This document shows positions 46,544 through 56,308 of a stretch of DNA of 64,000 nucleotides, piece after piece. The stretch lies in the NCBI RefSeq assembly GCF_046614695.1, contig NZ_JBKKHQ010000013.1, forward strand, positions 62,001-126,000, given 5' to 3'. Under the pieces are notes generated by a model. The model made no database searches and was not told where the DNA came from. It was given only the letters and a program-made list of their open reading frames with translations. A program made the position numbers and the translations under genes. The DNA is from Pokkaliibacter sp046614695 (GTDB lineage Bacteria > Pseudomonadota > Gammaproteobacteria > Pseudomonadales > Balneatricaceae). How positions within the stretch are numbered: position 1 is the stretch's first letter; the number at the start of each line of letters is the position of its first letter.

Positions 46544-46856
46544 GTCATTCTCCAGGCTCTTTTGTCTGCGCTCTTTTTTTCATTAGCAGTCTTTGCATCA
46601 GCAGCACTAACGCCCGGTGGTTAACCACTCTGGCGCTAGTGCTGTTTCATCCCTGACTCCGCCCCCGCCAGCAGGGCGCTGTAAGCCACGCCCTACCTGA
46701 TATCCAAAGCGTTACTGTCAGCATTGCTTTACTGCATTCGCCGTTTATTGATCGACGTCGGACTCCGTTCATTAAAGCTTGCAGCCCGCCCTTGCATGAG
46801 CTACACCCAAAGGAATCTTTTCGCGCCAAAACCGCGACAACCCCTATGGATAGCCC
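46544..46856. other. Gap between paralogue 3 and the HD-GYP gene
   Basis: 313 bp with no coding frame. Contains an early T-run (46573-46580), the large hairpin at 46602-46644, and the leader of the HD-GYP gene. A promoter for the latter is expected in the right half but is not clear. Confidence 0.5.
46602..46647 (+). terminator. Large hairpin, probable terminator after paralogue 3
   Basis: 13-bp outer stem (46602-46614 with 46632-46644, one mismatch) enclosing an inner palindrome GTGGTTAACCAC (46617-46628), then TTT. It closes the first three-gene block of the array. Confidence 0.6.
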
Positions 46857-49778
46857 ATGAAAAAAGACGCCAGGATCAGCCTGACCCTGCTGGTCAGTAG
46901 TGCCATTGTTGTCGCCATGCTGACCCTCGCGGTGGCGCTGATTCTGGTGTCCTACCAAAGTAACCGTCAGCTGCTGATCAACGCGGCGGAAGAGAACGCC
47001 CAGCAACTGGCGCGCAATATTGATATTCGCCTTGAGCACTTCACCCAGCCGCTGATCAGCAATCTGCACTTACTGGAACTTGATCCCCTGCTGGATGCCC
47101 GCAGCCTGCCCGAGCGCCTGCAGCGTCTGCCGCTACTGGCCCGCATGCTGGATGCCAGCCCGCTGATCAGCGCCCTCTATGTCGGCTATGACGATGGCGA
47201 CTTTTTCCTGCTACGCCGCCTGCCCATGCCGCGTCCTGCGCAGCTGATGGGCGTCCCGGACGGCGCCCAGTTTCTGATGCAGACCATCGACCGCGATGCC
47301 AGCGGCGAAATTCAGGGTCGCTACTGGCAATACTTTGATGATGACCTGCAACCCCTGGGCTTTGGCGACAGCCGCCAGTACACCTACGACCCACGGGTGC
47401 GGCCCTGGTTTACCCAAGCCTTTACCAGCACGGGTCCGGTACTGACGCCGCCCTATGTGTTCTTCACGACCCGTGAAATCGGCACCACCCTGTCGCTGCG
47501 CAATGAAGCGCGCCATGCCGTCATCGGCATTGATGCCTCCATTGCCGATCTCTCCAGCCTGCTGGCCTCCCTGAAAACCAATCCAAGCCATGAGCTGGCG
47601 CTGATCAACGGTCAGCAGAAAGTCATCGGCTTTCCCTCGAAGAAGACGCTGGTCACCACCGCGCCCGATGGCCAATTGCACCTCACCAGTATCGGCGACC
47701 TCAATGAACCGGCGCTGACTGCCCTCGCTCTTGGCCGCCAGAACGATAAGCTGCGCCGCTTTGAAGCCGATGGGCAGGAGTATTTCGGCCTTAAAACCAC
47801 CGTTGGCCATGACCAGATGGGGCAACTGCGTCTGCTGTTTGCCATTCCTGCCAGTGAATTGCTGACCGCCGCCACCGCCCAGCGCAATCACCAGCTGCTC
47901 TGGTCGGCGATGCTGATTCTGGTGCTGGTCGCCCTCGGAGTGCTGGTGGCCCGGCGCATCAGCCGTCCGTTACAGCAACTGGGCGAGCGCGTGCATGCCC
48001 TTAGCAGTTTTGACTTCAGCCAGCGCCTGAAAATTGATTCGCGGGTGCGGGAAGTTCACGATCTGGCCGCCCTGATTGACCGCATGACGGCGGATATTCA
48101 GCACTTCCAGAAGATCTCCCGCACGCTGGCGCGGGAGGAGAACCTGGATCACATGCTCAGTGAGGTGGCCCATCACCTGATCAGCGTTACCGGCGCGGAA
48201 ACCGGCGTGATCTACCTGCTCGATCAGGATGAGGAACAGTTAAGCCTGATGGCCGGTAGCTGGATGCGCGCCCCGGCGGAGCTGCATCCGCAGGATCTCG
48301 GGCTGGAGACGTTCTCCTCGGAGGACTTGCTCGACCGGGTACAGCAGCACCTCGGTGATAGCCAGCATCCGCTGATCGCCACCGCGCTGGAGGACAGGCA
48401 CCAGCGTCTGCTCGGCATTCTGGTGCTGATCCGCCCGGCAACGGCGGCTTCGCGCGGACAGGCCGATGACGATGCCCAAAGCCGTCAGTTCCAGCGGGAT
48501 TACCGCAAGTTTATCGAGGAAGTCTCAGGTTCGGCCGCCACCGCGCTGGATACCCGCCAGCAGGTGCTGAACCAGCAGGCCATGATCGAGGCGATTATTC
48601 GGCTGCTGGCCGATGCCATTGATGCAAAATCCCCCTACACCAGCGGCCATTGTGAGCGCGTGCCGCAGCTGGCCGAAATGCTGATTCTCGCCGCCCAGCA
48701 CGACACCCGCCCGAACTTTGCCGGGTTCCGGATGACCACCGAAGAACTGCGGGAGTTTCGTATCGCGGCCTGGCTGCATGACTGCGGCAAGATCACGAGC
48801 CCGGAATACGTGGTCGACAAGGCCACCAAGCTCGAAACCCTCTACAACCGTATTCATGAAATCCGCACCCGTTTTGAGGTGTTGTGGCGGGATGCAGAAA
48901 TCACCTACTGGCAGGGCCTTGCTGCCGGGGGTGACAGCGAGTCCCTGAACCGCAAGCGTGCCGAGTTGCAGCAAAAGCTGCAGCAGGAATTCGCCTTTAT
49001 TGCCGAGTGCAATATCGGCGGTGAGTATCTGGATGACGCCAGCAAGGCGCGGCTGAAAGAAATCGGCCAGCGCCACTGGCGCCGCCAGTTCAGTAAAACC
49101 CTGGGGCTGTCATGGGAGGAGCGCCAGCGCTTGGGCAACCAGCCCGATACCCTGCCCGCCCATGAAACTCTGCTGGCCGACCTGCCCGAACACTGTATCG
49201 GCTGGGGCGATCGTCGACCGCCGGTGGAGAAGGACAATCCGGCCAATACCTGGGGCTTTGACATGGACCTGCCGGAGCATGCCCGTAATCTCGGTGAGCT
49301 TTATAACCTGAGCGTCGAGCGCGGCACCCTCAATGAGGAGGAGCGCTTTATGATCAACGATCACATCGTGCAGACCATCCGTATGCTCTCGGCCCTGCCG
49401 CTGCCCGATGAGATGAAGCGCATTCCCGCCATTGCCGGTAATCATCATGAGCGCATGGACGGTCAGGGTTATCCGCGCAAACTGGTGGCTGCGACCCTGA
49501 GTCTGCCTGAGCGCATCATGGCGGTCGCCGATGTGTTCGAAGCTCTCACCGCCGCCGACCGTCCCTACAAGGAGGCCAAAACCCTGTCTCAGGCCCTGAC
49601 GATTCTGGCCTACATGGTGCGCGAAGGGCACATTGATGGCGAGGTCTTCCGCCTGCTGCTCGACTCCGGGGTGTACCGCGACTATGGCCGCCGCTTCCTC
49701 AACCAGCAGCAGCTGGGCCCGGTGGATATCACGGCATTGCTGACAACCGCAGGGCTTAACCCCGCCGGGGAACCATAA
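46857..49778 (+). CDS. Membrane sensor with dCache, HAMP, GAF and HD-GYP domains
   Basis: A 973-residue inner-membrane sensor and probable cyclic-di-GMP phosphodiesterase. Order: TM helix (about 9-32); periplasmic dCache sensor (about 35-340, with YTYDPRVRPWFTQAF); second TM helix (about 345-368); HAMP (to about 420, RRISRPLQQLGERV); GAF (about 430-570); HD-GYP (about 580-960). Catalytic motifs are intact: HDCGK at 641-645 and HHERMDGQGYP from 863. Between them lies an unusually long stretch of about 220 residues, some 100 more than in compact HD-GYP domains, including a Gln/Leu-rich helix. It splits the paralogue array on the same strand, so it might tune the array or sense the same signal, but no direct link is seen. 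Confidence 0.92.
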   Translation: MKKDARISLTLLVSSAIVVAMLTLAVALILVSYQSNRQLLINAAEENAQQLARNIDIRLEHFTQPLISNLHLLELDPLLDARSLPERLQRLPLLARMLDASPLISALYVGYDDGDFFLLRRLPMPRPAQLMGVPDGAQFLMQTIDRDASGEIQGRYWQYFDDDLQPLGFGDSRQYTYDPRVRPWFTQAFTSTGPVLTPPYVFFTTREIGTTLSLRNEARHAVIGIDASIADLSSLLASLKTNPSHELALINGQQKVIGFPSKKTLVTTAPDGQLHLTSIGDLNEPALTALALGRQNDKLRRFEADGQEYFGLKTTVGHDQMGQLRLLFAIPASELLTAATAQRNHQLLWSAMLILVLVALGVLVARRISRPLQQLGERVHALSSFDFSQRLKIDSRVREVHDLAALIDRMTADIQHFQKISRTLAREENLDHMLSEVAHHLISVTGAETGVIYLLDQDEEQLSLMAGSWMRAPAELHPQDLGLETFSSEDLLDRVQQHLGDSQHPLIATALEDRHQRLLGILVLIRPATAASRGQADDDAQSRQFQRDYRKFIEEVSGSAATALDTRQQVLNQQAMIEAIIRLLADAIDAKSPYTSGHCERVPQLAEMLILAAQHDTRPNFAGFRMTTEELREFRIAAWLHDCGKITSPEYVVDKATKLETLYNRIHEIRTRFEVLWRDAEITYWQGLAAGGDSESLNRKRAELQQKLQQEFAFIAECNIGGEYLDDASKARLKEIGQRHWRRQFSKTLGLSWEERQRLGNQPDTLPAHETLLADLPEHCIGWGDRRPPVEKDNPANTWGFDMDLPEHARNLGELYNLSVERGTLNEEERFMINDHIVQTIRMLSALPLPDEMKRIPAIAGNHHERMDGQGYPRKLVAATLSLPERIMAVADVFEALTAADRPYKEAKTLSQALTILAYMVREGHIDGEVFRLLLDSGVYRDYGRRFLNQQQLGPVDITALLTTAGLNPAGEP

Positions 49779-50093
49779 CGCGTTCCCGCCTACATAAAGC
49801 ACATCAGCGGTGGGGTTTGACCCCACCGGCGAGCGCCGGCTCCGGTCACAGGGGACATTGTTCAGACAAGAACCCTGCCCACCGGAGCTTCTTTCATTCA
49901 TCACCGGCACAACAACAGAGCACCCAGCGCAGACGACCGCCTTATTGTCACGCCAATATTCGCCTATAATGCCCCGCCGGATTATTCGTGTCGGGCAGCA
50001 AGCGGATGCAGGGCAGGTGAGCCTAAGGATGCCACGCTGCAGATGTCAGGCAACCCCGGTGTGAATCGCAACAAATCAGGCAAGGTGTGCAAC
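49779..50093. other. Leader region before paralogue 4
   Basis: 315 bp without a gene. It holds a 9-bp hairpin CGGTGGGGT/ACCCCACCG (49808-49816, 49820-49828) shortly after the HD-GYP stop, without a T-run, then the promoter-like element at 49942-49970 and a leader of about 115 nt. The leader was compared by eye with cobalamin, TPP, glycine and c-di-GMP riboswitches and 4.5S RNA; none fits. Confidence 0.5.
49942..49970 (+). promoter_or_regulatory. Sigma-70-like promoter for paralogues 4-8
   Basis: A perfect -10 element TATAAT at 49965-49970 with a weak -35 (TTATTG, 49942-49947) at the ideal 17-bp spacing. It would start transcription near 49977, about 115 nt upstream of paralogue 4. Confidence 0.55.
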
Positions 50094-53087
50094 ATGGTCA
50101 TACATCTCGGCGGCTTTCGTGCAGTCAGTGAACCTCCCGTTCTTAATCCGCAACAGGAACCGGTGGCTCAGGCGCCGCGCGCCAAGGACGAAATGGCCCT
50201 CACGGCCCAGCGCCAGCAGCTGGATCAGCGCCTGCACATGCTTTCCCGGCATCCGCAGCCAGGCTCGTTGCAGCATCAGCTGCTGCAGACACTGGAGCGC
50301 CAGTGGCGTTTCCAGCGCACCGTCCATCAGGACTGGCTGAATAACACCCCCTATGCCCAGCAGCGGCGCAGTGAACTGCGCAATCTTGCCGGGGGTGCCC
50401 GGGTGCAGAACCAGTACGGCCTGAGCTTTGCCGCCGCCAGGCAGGATGCCAAATCCCAGTCGCACCAGCTTCGCATCGGCAACCAGAGTGATTCGGATTA
50501 CCAGCGCGACAACCCCTCGGCGCAGTTTCTCAAGTGCTGCCGCGAGCTGTACACGCGCAAAGGCGGCAACCCGTCAACGCCTGTGCTCTTTGTGAACCAT
50601 GAGGATGTGGCGCGGCGTATTCTCTGCCAGATTCCCTCCCGCCATCTGATGAGCGGTTCGATTCCCGGGGATCTGCAAAAGCACTGCAAGGAGCTGGCGC
50701 CCGGTGTACTGGCGCTGGAAATGCGCTCCGGCAAAGCGCTGGAGCGCGGCAAAGAGCTTTGCTACACCTTCGGCGGCACGCCATCGGCCTTTCAGGTGAT
50801 GCGCGGCCTGAGCCCGGCGAATATTTCCCGTGGCCCGCGCAGGGTCGATAACCGTCCGGTTCTGGAGCAGCTACGCGGCACACCGGACAATAACGTCTGC
50901 GATCGCCTGCGCCGCCTGCCGCCCAACCATGCCATGGCACCGCTGGCGAATATCGCCGCCAACATGATTGATGACCTGCTTTCACAGATTGAAGACAGCC
51001 CGCGCAAGAACAGCCTGCTGCAAAGCCCGCTGCTCGGTAACAGCCTCAATGCCCTGCACAAGGTGGCGGATGGCATGCCGCTGCTGACCGGCGATACCCT
51101 CGCCTTTACCAACGGTTATCAGGCGCTGATGGAAGAGCTGCAGGTCTGCCTCACGACCGTCAAGCCCTACGGCGAAGCCGAGTTCCGGGAGGCGGCATCA
51201 GCCATCGTTGCGGATGGACTGTCGCCCACGCTGCCTGCGCCGCAAACCTATCTGATGTCCTCGGGCATGGGCGCCATGGCCCAGGGCATGGAGCTGTTGG
51301 ATGTACTGACGGCCCAACCGATGATGAAGCCTGCCGTGTGTCCGATTCTTGGCACCACGCCCATGTATTACGAGCTGGAAAACCTGCAGCACGATACCGG
51401 CAATAACCCCGAAGACCTCGATGCCGGTGCCATCTTCGCCACCCTCAACCACAGCCTGCCGGGCGGTGCAGGCCTGCATCAGGCGGGCTGGGGCGTGGAT
51501 GCCGTCATCAGCGCCACAGAAAACCATCTGTCGGAGCACCTGAGTAACCCCAACCAGAGCGATCCAATGGTGCTGATGCTGGATGCCACGGTGGAAAAAC
51601 CGGGGGATATGGAACGTCTGCTCAGCCACTTCAGCCCGGCCATCGAGCGTGGCGAGCTGCGCATGGTGATCTGCAAGAGTTACCAGAAATACGCCAATCT
51701 CGGCGCCGCCAAGGTGATGGCAGGCGGGATTGCGCTGGTCAGCCGCGATGATGAAACCGCCCGCAATGGCCTGGGTCTGCTGGCCGATGCCGAGCAGAAA
51801 CTGAACTGGGCCCAGAACGATGAAAGCCAGCTGCTGACCCACATGCTGCGCCATCGCTACGGCGAATTTAATCTGCTGGAACATGCCACCAGCAACGCCC
51901 GCCATGTCTCGGAGACCTACTTCAACGGCAAGCAGGGCCACGCCCATTTTGACGCCGAGGAGGAGCACACGCCCTTTACCCTCTATGTGGAAGGCAACAA
52001 GCACCGCTTTACCTTTGCCCTCGGGGAAATGGACCGGGCCATGAAGTTTCCCCGCTCAGCGCATTTGCCGACAGACATGATCGGCATGCGCGACAGCTTC
52101 GGTTTTAACACCACCTCCCTGACGGATATTCCCATCGGCGACAGCAGCGGTATTCGCATCTCCTTCGGCCATGAAAGCCATGCCGAGCTGGCCGAGCGCT
52201 TTTTTATGCCCAGCCTGCTGATGCATAAACAAGGCAGCAGCTGGAGCCCGCGCCAGGCCTGCAAACTCTTCAAGAACATGGTGGATCAGAGCCTGCAGCA
52301 TTACGGCATTCGTGCTCAGGGCATGAGCATGAGCCAGAAGCTCACCGCCATCGCCCAGCGCGAGCAGGCCACCATCAACGCCAGCGACCGGCTGGAATCC
52401 AGCCCCGAACAGCTGCGCCAGCTGCTGCAGGAGGATGGCCAGCGCGGCACCACCCTGAACAAACTGGCTTCCATTCTGATTCACCAGTCACAACTGATCC
52501 GCAAGATGACCGACCCGGAAGAATGCGAAGGCGGCCCGGACCGGGAAGAGCTGGATGAGCTGCTGGAAGGCATGATTCAGGCCGGTCTGCCGGGTATTTC
52601 CAGTGCCGCCAGCCAGTCGATTCTGGCCCTGCACCGGCACTTCTGCCTCGCCGATATGCTCTCGCAGGATGCAGAGCTGGAACAGAGCGGCTTTAACCGC
52701 CTGAGCGAAGCCGCCCGTCGCCTGCCCGGACAAAGCGCCAATGCAGAATCCCTGCTGGCCGTGCCCGACGATGTCTTTGCCAGTGCCGAGGAAAAAGAGC
52801 AGCAGGTGCTGCTGGATGCCTGTTTCCGTCCGCTGGATGCGCAATCCAAGCTGCTGGTGATCGGCAAGCTGCTGGAAGAGGAAAACCTCGGCAAGGCCGA
52901 AGCCTGTATTGATCTTTATGAGTCCCAGCTGGATAACCCGGCGATGCTTTCCCCCAACACCCTTTACAGCAACTCCGGTCGCTCAAACCAGCCCCAGCAG
53001 ATCAGTGCCCGTCAGCGCGAAAGCCTGCACGCCAGCCTGATGAAACACCGTCTGGCGCTGGATGAAGACCCGATGGAAACGGACTAG
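50094..53087 (+). CDS. Array paralogue 4: PLP-like large protein
   Basis: 997 residues from the ATG at 50094, chosen because AAGG stands 8 nt upstream and the start MVIHLGGFRAVSEPP resembles those of paralogues 7 and 8; the frame opens 17 codons earlier at 50043. Motif order as in paralogue 1: helix LTAQRQQLDQRLHML, RQWRFQRTVHQDWLNNTPYA, GGARVQNQYGLS, FGGTPSAFQVM, SSGMGAM, Asp in LMLDATVEKPGD, Lys532 in CKSYQKYANLG with KVMAGG, Arg in IRISFGHESHAEL, and QAGLPGISSAAS in place of the more usual SGMPG. The tail is short and acidic (LDEDPMETD). It is the first gene of the second block of the array, behind a promoter-like element. Confidence 0.8.
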   Translation: MVIHLGGFRAVSEPPVLNPQQEPVAQAPRAKDEMALTAQRQQLDQRLHMLSRHPQPGSLQHQLLQTLERQWRFQRTVHQDWLNNTPYAQQRRSELRNLAGGARVQNQYGLSFAAARQDAKSQSHQLRIGNQSDSDYQRDNPSAQFLKCCRELYTRKGGNPSTPVLFVNHEDVARRILCQIPSRHLMSGSIPGDLQKHCKELAPGVLALEMRSGKALERGKELCYTFGGTPSAFQVMRGLSPANISRGPRRVDNRPVLEQLRGTPDNNVCDRLRRLPPNHAMAPLANIAANMIDDLLSQIEDSPRKNSLLQSPLLGNSLNALHKVADGMPLLTGDTLAFTNGYQALMEELQVCLTTVKPYGEAEFREAASAIVADGLSPTLPAPQTYLMSSGMGAMAQGMELLDVLTAQPMMKPAVCPILGTTPMYYELENLQHDTGNNPEDLDAGAIFATLNHSLPGGAGLHQAGWGVDAVISATENHLSEHLSNPNQSDPMVLMLDATVEKPGDMERLLSHFSPAIERGELRMVICKSYQKYANLGAAKVMAGGIALVSRDDETARNGLGLLADAEQKLNWAQNDESQLLTHMLRHRYGEFNLLEHATSNARHVSETYFNGKQGHAHFDAEEEHTPFTLYVEGNKHRFTFALGEMDRAMKFPRSAHLPTDMIGMRDSFGFNTTSLTDIPIGDSSGIRISFGHESHAELAERFFMPSLLMHKQGSSWSPRQACKLFKNMVDQSLQHYGIRAQGMSMSQKLTAIAQREQATINASDRLESSPEQLRQLLQEDGQRGTTLNKLASILIHQSQLIRKMTDPEECEGGPDREELDELLEGMIQAGLPGISSAASQSILALHRHFCLADMLSQDAELEQSGFNRLSEAARRLPGQSANAESLLAVPDDVFASAEEKEQQVLLDACFRPLDAQSKLLVIGKLLEEENLGKAEACIDLYESQLDNPAMLSPNTLYSNSGRSNQPQQISARQRESLHASLMKHRLALDEDPMETD

Positions 53088-53251
53088 CGCCGTGGCGGAT
53101 GCCTTCGCTGCAACGTGAAGGCGTCAGTTGCTGCAACGAAGACGACGACAACCCGCCACAAACGGCCAACGTTCAGTTGTACGCCTGCGTGGCGGGAACC
53201 CTGCCAAAGCCAATGCCCACCCAGCTGTGTCACCACTAAGCGGAAGTTCCC

Positions 53252-56200
53252 ATGAAAGTCCCTGCCTCGCAGTCGATGATCGCCTCACTGCACCTGATGG
53301 AATCCAAAGCCGGTCAGGCGCACAACAGCGCCCCTCAGGCCGCCAGTGTCGGCATGAGCGATCAGGAACGTCTGGCCCGCGCCGCACTGCTGTCCAGTCA
53401 GCTGGACTCCCTCGCCCATGCTCCGGACACCCAGTGGCAGCACAATCTGCAGCGGGTATTGCAGCAACAGTGGCGGGTCCGACACACGCGCCAGCCCCTG
53501 GGTTTTCAGGAACGCCCCTTTGCCGCCGCGCGTGCCAAGGCGTTAGGCCAACTGCCCGGCGGCAAACTGGCCAGCCGCGAGTACGGCATCAGCTTTGCCA
53601 ACGAGCAGGGCAACAAGGCCGATATTCAGAAGAACCTGCAATTCATGAATCCGCTGGAAGGCGACTATCACCGCGATAATCCGGGCAACCGCTTCCTCGA
53701 TGCCTGCCGCAAGCTCTACCAGCAGCAAAACCGTGGCCGTGGCAGCACCCGCCCGCTGTTGTTTGTGCACAGTGAACACGCCGCCACCCAACTGCTGGAG
53801 CTGGTGCCGGAACACATGCTGATCGGCGGCAGTATTCGCGCCCATCTTGATGAAGGGCTGGATGGTCTGGGCCTTGGGGTCTATGCCCTGGAGCTTAAGG
53901 ACAGCAATGTCTTCAACATTCTCAAACCGATCAGCGATCACATGGGCACCCTGCCCTCGCTGTATCGGCTCTGTGAAGCGCTGGAGTCTCCCGAGGCGCA
54001 GGCAACCCAGCGCCGCCGTCCGGGGATGCAGCGCGGTGGCGCCATTGCCACGACACAGACACCTGCCGCTATCGTCAATAACACCGCCAGACTCGATGAA
54101 CTGCGCCATAGCGGCGTCAGTGACCGGTTGCGCCAGTTGCCGCCCGGCCATGCCCACGCGGCCCAGTGCCGCATCGCCGCCAATCTGGTGGACGACCTTA
54201 TTACCCAGCTCGACAAAAAAGGCCTGACCGACGCCCAGAAAAAAGACCCGGTGCTGGCCAATGGCCTTGAAGTACTGCACAAAATCGCCGACAGCCTGCC
54301 TTCTCTCACCCACGACACCCCGACCTTTGCCAAGGGCTGCCGTGCGCTGGCAGAAGAACTGCACCTGTGCCTTGCCGCCACCAAACCCTATACCCCGGCG
54401 GATTTTCGCAAGCGTGCCGAAGGCCTGCTGGCACCGGAGCATCAGCCCGATAACCTGATTCCCCCCCGCGTGTTTATGGCCAGCTCCGGCATGGGCGCGA
54501 TCGGGATGGGTATGGCCGCCGTGGGCGAGCTGACCGGCAACTACATGATTGAACCCTTAAGCAGCGACAGCCACGGCACCTCGCCGCTCTATTACGAAGC
54601 TGCGCATCTGCAGGAGCTGACCCTCTCGGCACGGCAGGAAGGCACCCCCGTGCGCACGGTGATGGCCAGCCTCAACCACAGCATGCCCGCCGCTCAGGGC
54701 GAGGCTTCCTGGAATGTCGACAAGCTGATTGGGGCGCTGGATGAACGCCTGGGTAAAACCGAGGCGGCGGACAAACCGCTGGTGTTGCTGCTGGATGCCA
54801 CCCTTGAGCATCGTGATGACATGGCCAGACTGACCAGCCACTTTAGCGATGCGCTGCAACAGGGTGAGCTGAAAATGGTGGTGTGCAAGAGCTACCAGAA
54901 GTTTGCCAACCTCGGCACCTCCAAGGTCATGGCCGGCGCCATCGGCCTGATCAGCAAGGCCGATGAGCAAACCAGCAGCGCCCTGCAGGTGATTGACGAG
55001 GCGGCAGGTTCCTCCCAGTGGGTGAACAACCGCGAAACCCAGCTGATGACCCATTTGCTCGGCCAGCGAGACGGCGAGTTTGCACTGCTGGAGCACGCCG
55101 TCTCCAATGCCAACTTTGTGAATGATCTCTTTAAGGACGCCGGCGGCAAGCCGGATCATTTCGAGCCGCATTTGCCCTTTGTCGCCGTGACCGATCAGGA
55201 GGACCGCCGGGTGCCGTTGCGCCTTCATCTCGGTGAAAACGAAGAGCTGCTGCGTATCCAGCGCAGTGACCAGATGCCCGATGACATCATGCACACCCGC
55301 GACAGCTTTGCCTTTACCGAAAGCACGTCCGCCAGCATCCCCATTGATGCGGTGAACGATATTCACGCCACCCGCTTCTCCTTCGGTCAGGAAAGTAAAT
55401 CCGAGCTGATGGAGCGCTTTTATCTCGCCAGCCACCTGCTGAGCCAGCCCTCGCCCCAATGGAGCGTGGGTCAGGCCGATCAGCATATTCAGGCACTTAT
55501 TCAGCAGGCGCTGCCCCGCGGCGAAGGCGGCTCGATGGCGCAGAAACTTCAGGCCATTGCCCGTCACGAGCAGTTCAGCCCGGATGACAACCAGCGTCTC
55601 ACCAGCAGCGTGCAGTCCCTGCGCCATGCAGGACAAAGCGACGGTGCCCGTGGCATGACCCTGAACAAGATCGCCTCGGTGATGATTCACTTGGCCAACG
55701 TGCTGCCGGTTTATGCTGAAATCTCCGGCGACAGCCACGGCCCTGACCGTCAGGTGCTGGATGATCTGCTCAAGGGCATGATCGACTCCGGCATGCCAGG
55801 GCTTTCTGATGCCGCACGAAGCTCCATTCTCAGCCTTGATTACCAGCTCACCGGCGCCGACCTGCTGGGGGATGACCCACAACGCCAGCAACAGGCGCTG
55901 GCCCGTCAGGTGGAAAGCGCCCGCCGCTATCCGGGCCTTGCCGTGAACGGCGATGCGATGCTCAACAGCGTGACCGATAAAACCTTCAGTGAGGCCAGTG
56001 AGCCGCTGAAGCAGGACTGGGTCAGCGCCATGTTCCTGCCGCTGGATCACGGCTCGCGCGTCACGGTCATTCAGGAAATGATCGACACCAACGAATTTGC
56101 CAAGGCTGAAGCCTGCCTTGAGGCCTATCAGCAGCACTTTGGCCGACTGCCCGCCAGCGAAACCCTGACGTCAGGTGCCTCGGGTAACAGCGCCACGCCA

Positions 56201-56296
56201 CGCCGCCCCACCGCCGATGAATACCGACAGCTCAGCGCCCAGCTGATTCGTCAGCGTCTGGCCCTGTCGTCGTCCGATGACGGCTCCGATCTGTAA
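53252..56296 (+). CDS. Array paralogue 5: PLP-like large protein, more divergent N-terminal half
   Basis: 1014 residues, 164 bp after paralogue 4. PLP-type motifs are complete: SSGMGAI, Asp in LLLDATLEHRDD, Lys550 in CKSYQKFANLG with KVMAGA (Phe replaces the usual Tyr after Lys), Arg in TRFSFGQESKSEL. The N-terminal half is the most divergent in the array: the helix DWL motif reads PLGFQERPF and the usual GGTPS block reads MGTLPSLY. The C-terminal block has DSGMPGLSDAAR. Tail: LSSSDDGSDL. The next paralogue begins only 12 bp after the stop, so the two are surely co-transcribed. An intact coding frame with conserved motifs argues it is a working gene. Confidence 0.8.
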   Translation: MKVPASQSMIASLHLMESKAGQAHNSAPQAASVGMSDQERLARAALLSSQLDSLAHAPDTQWQHNLQRVLQQQWRVRHTRQPLGFQERPFAAARAKALGQLPGGKLASREYGISFANEQGNKADIQKNLQFMNPLEGDYHRDNPGNRFLDACRKLYQQQNRGRGSTRPLLFVHSEHAATQLLELVPEHMLIGGSIRAHLDEGLDGLGLGVYALELKDSNVFNILKPISDHMGTLPSLYRLCEALESPEAQATQRRRPGMQRGGAIATTQTPAAIVNNTARLDELRHSGVSDRLRQLPPGHAHAAQCRIAANLVDDLITQLDKKGLTDAQKKDPVLANGLEVLHKIADSLPSLTHDTPTFAKGCRALAEELHLCLAATKPYTPADFRKRAEGLLAPEHQPDNLIPPRVFMASSGMGAIGMGMAAVGELTGNYMIEPLSSDSHGTSPLYYEAAHLQELTLSARQEGTPVRTVMASLNHSMPAAQGEASWNVDKLIGALDERLGKTEAADKPLVLLLDATLEHRDDMARLTSHFSDALQQGELKMVVCKSYQKFANLGTSKVMAGAIGLISKADEQTSSALQVIDEAAGSSQWVNNRETQLMTHLLGQRDGEFALLEHAVSNANFVNDLFKDAGGKPDHFEPHLPFVAVTDQEDRRVPLRLHLGENEELLRIQRSDQMPDDIMHTRDSFAFTESTSASIPIDAVNDIHATRFSFGQESKSELMERFYLASHLLSQPSPQWSVGQADQHIQALIQQALPRGEGGSMAQKLQAIARHEQFSPDDNQRLTSSVQSLRHAGQSDGARGMTLNKIASVMIHLANVLPVYAEISGDSHGPDRQVLDDLLKGMIDSGMPGLSDAARSSILSLDYQLTGADLLGDDPQRQQQALARQVESARRYPGLAVNGDAMLNSVTDKTFSEASEPLKQDWVSAMFLPLDHGSRVTVIQEMIDTNEFAKAEACLEAYQQHFGRLPASETLTSGASGNSATPRRPTADEYRQLSAQLIRQRLALSSSDDGSDL

Positions 56297-56308
56297 GAGA
56301 CCTTTGCC

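Noticed and set aside
50000..50093. Possible riboswitch or 4.5S RNA in the leader of paralogue 4
   Set aside because: The core conserved strings of cobalamin, TPP, glycine and c-di-GMP riboswitches and of SRP RNA are missing.
54557..56137. Long minus-strand open frame of 526 codons opposite paralogue 5, and similar ones opposite paralogues 4, 6 and 7
   Set aside because: They mirror conserved coding frames on the plus strand, have no family motifs and arise from GC-rich codon bias.
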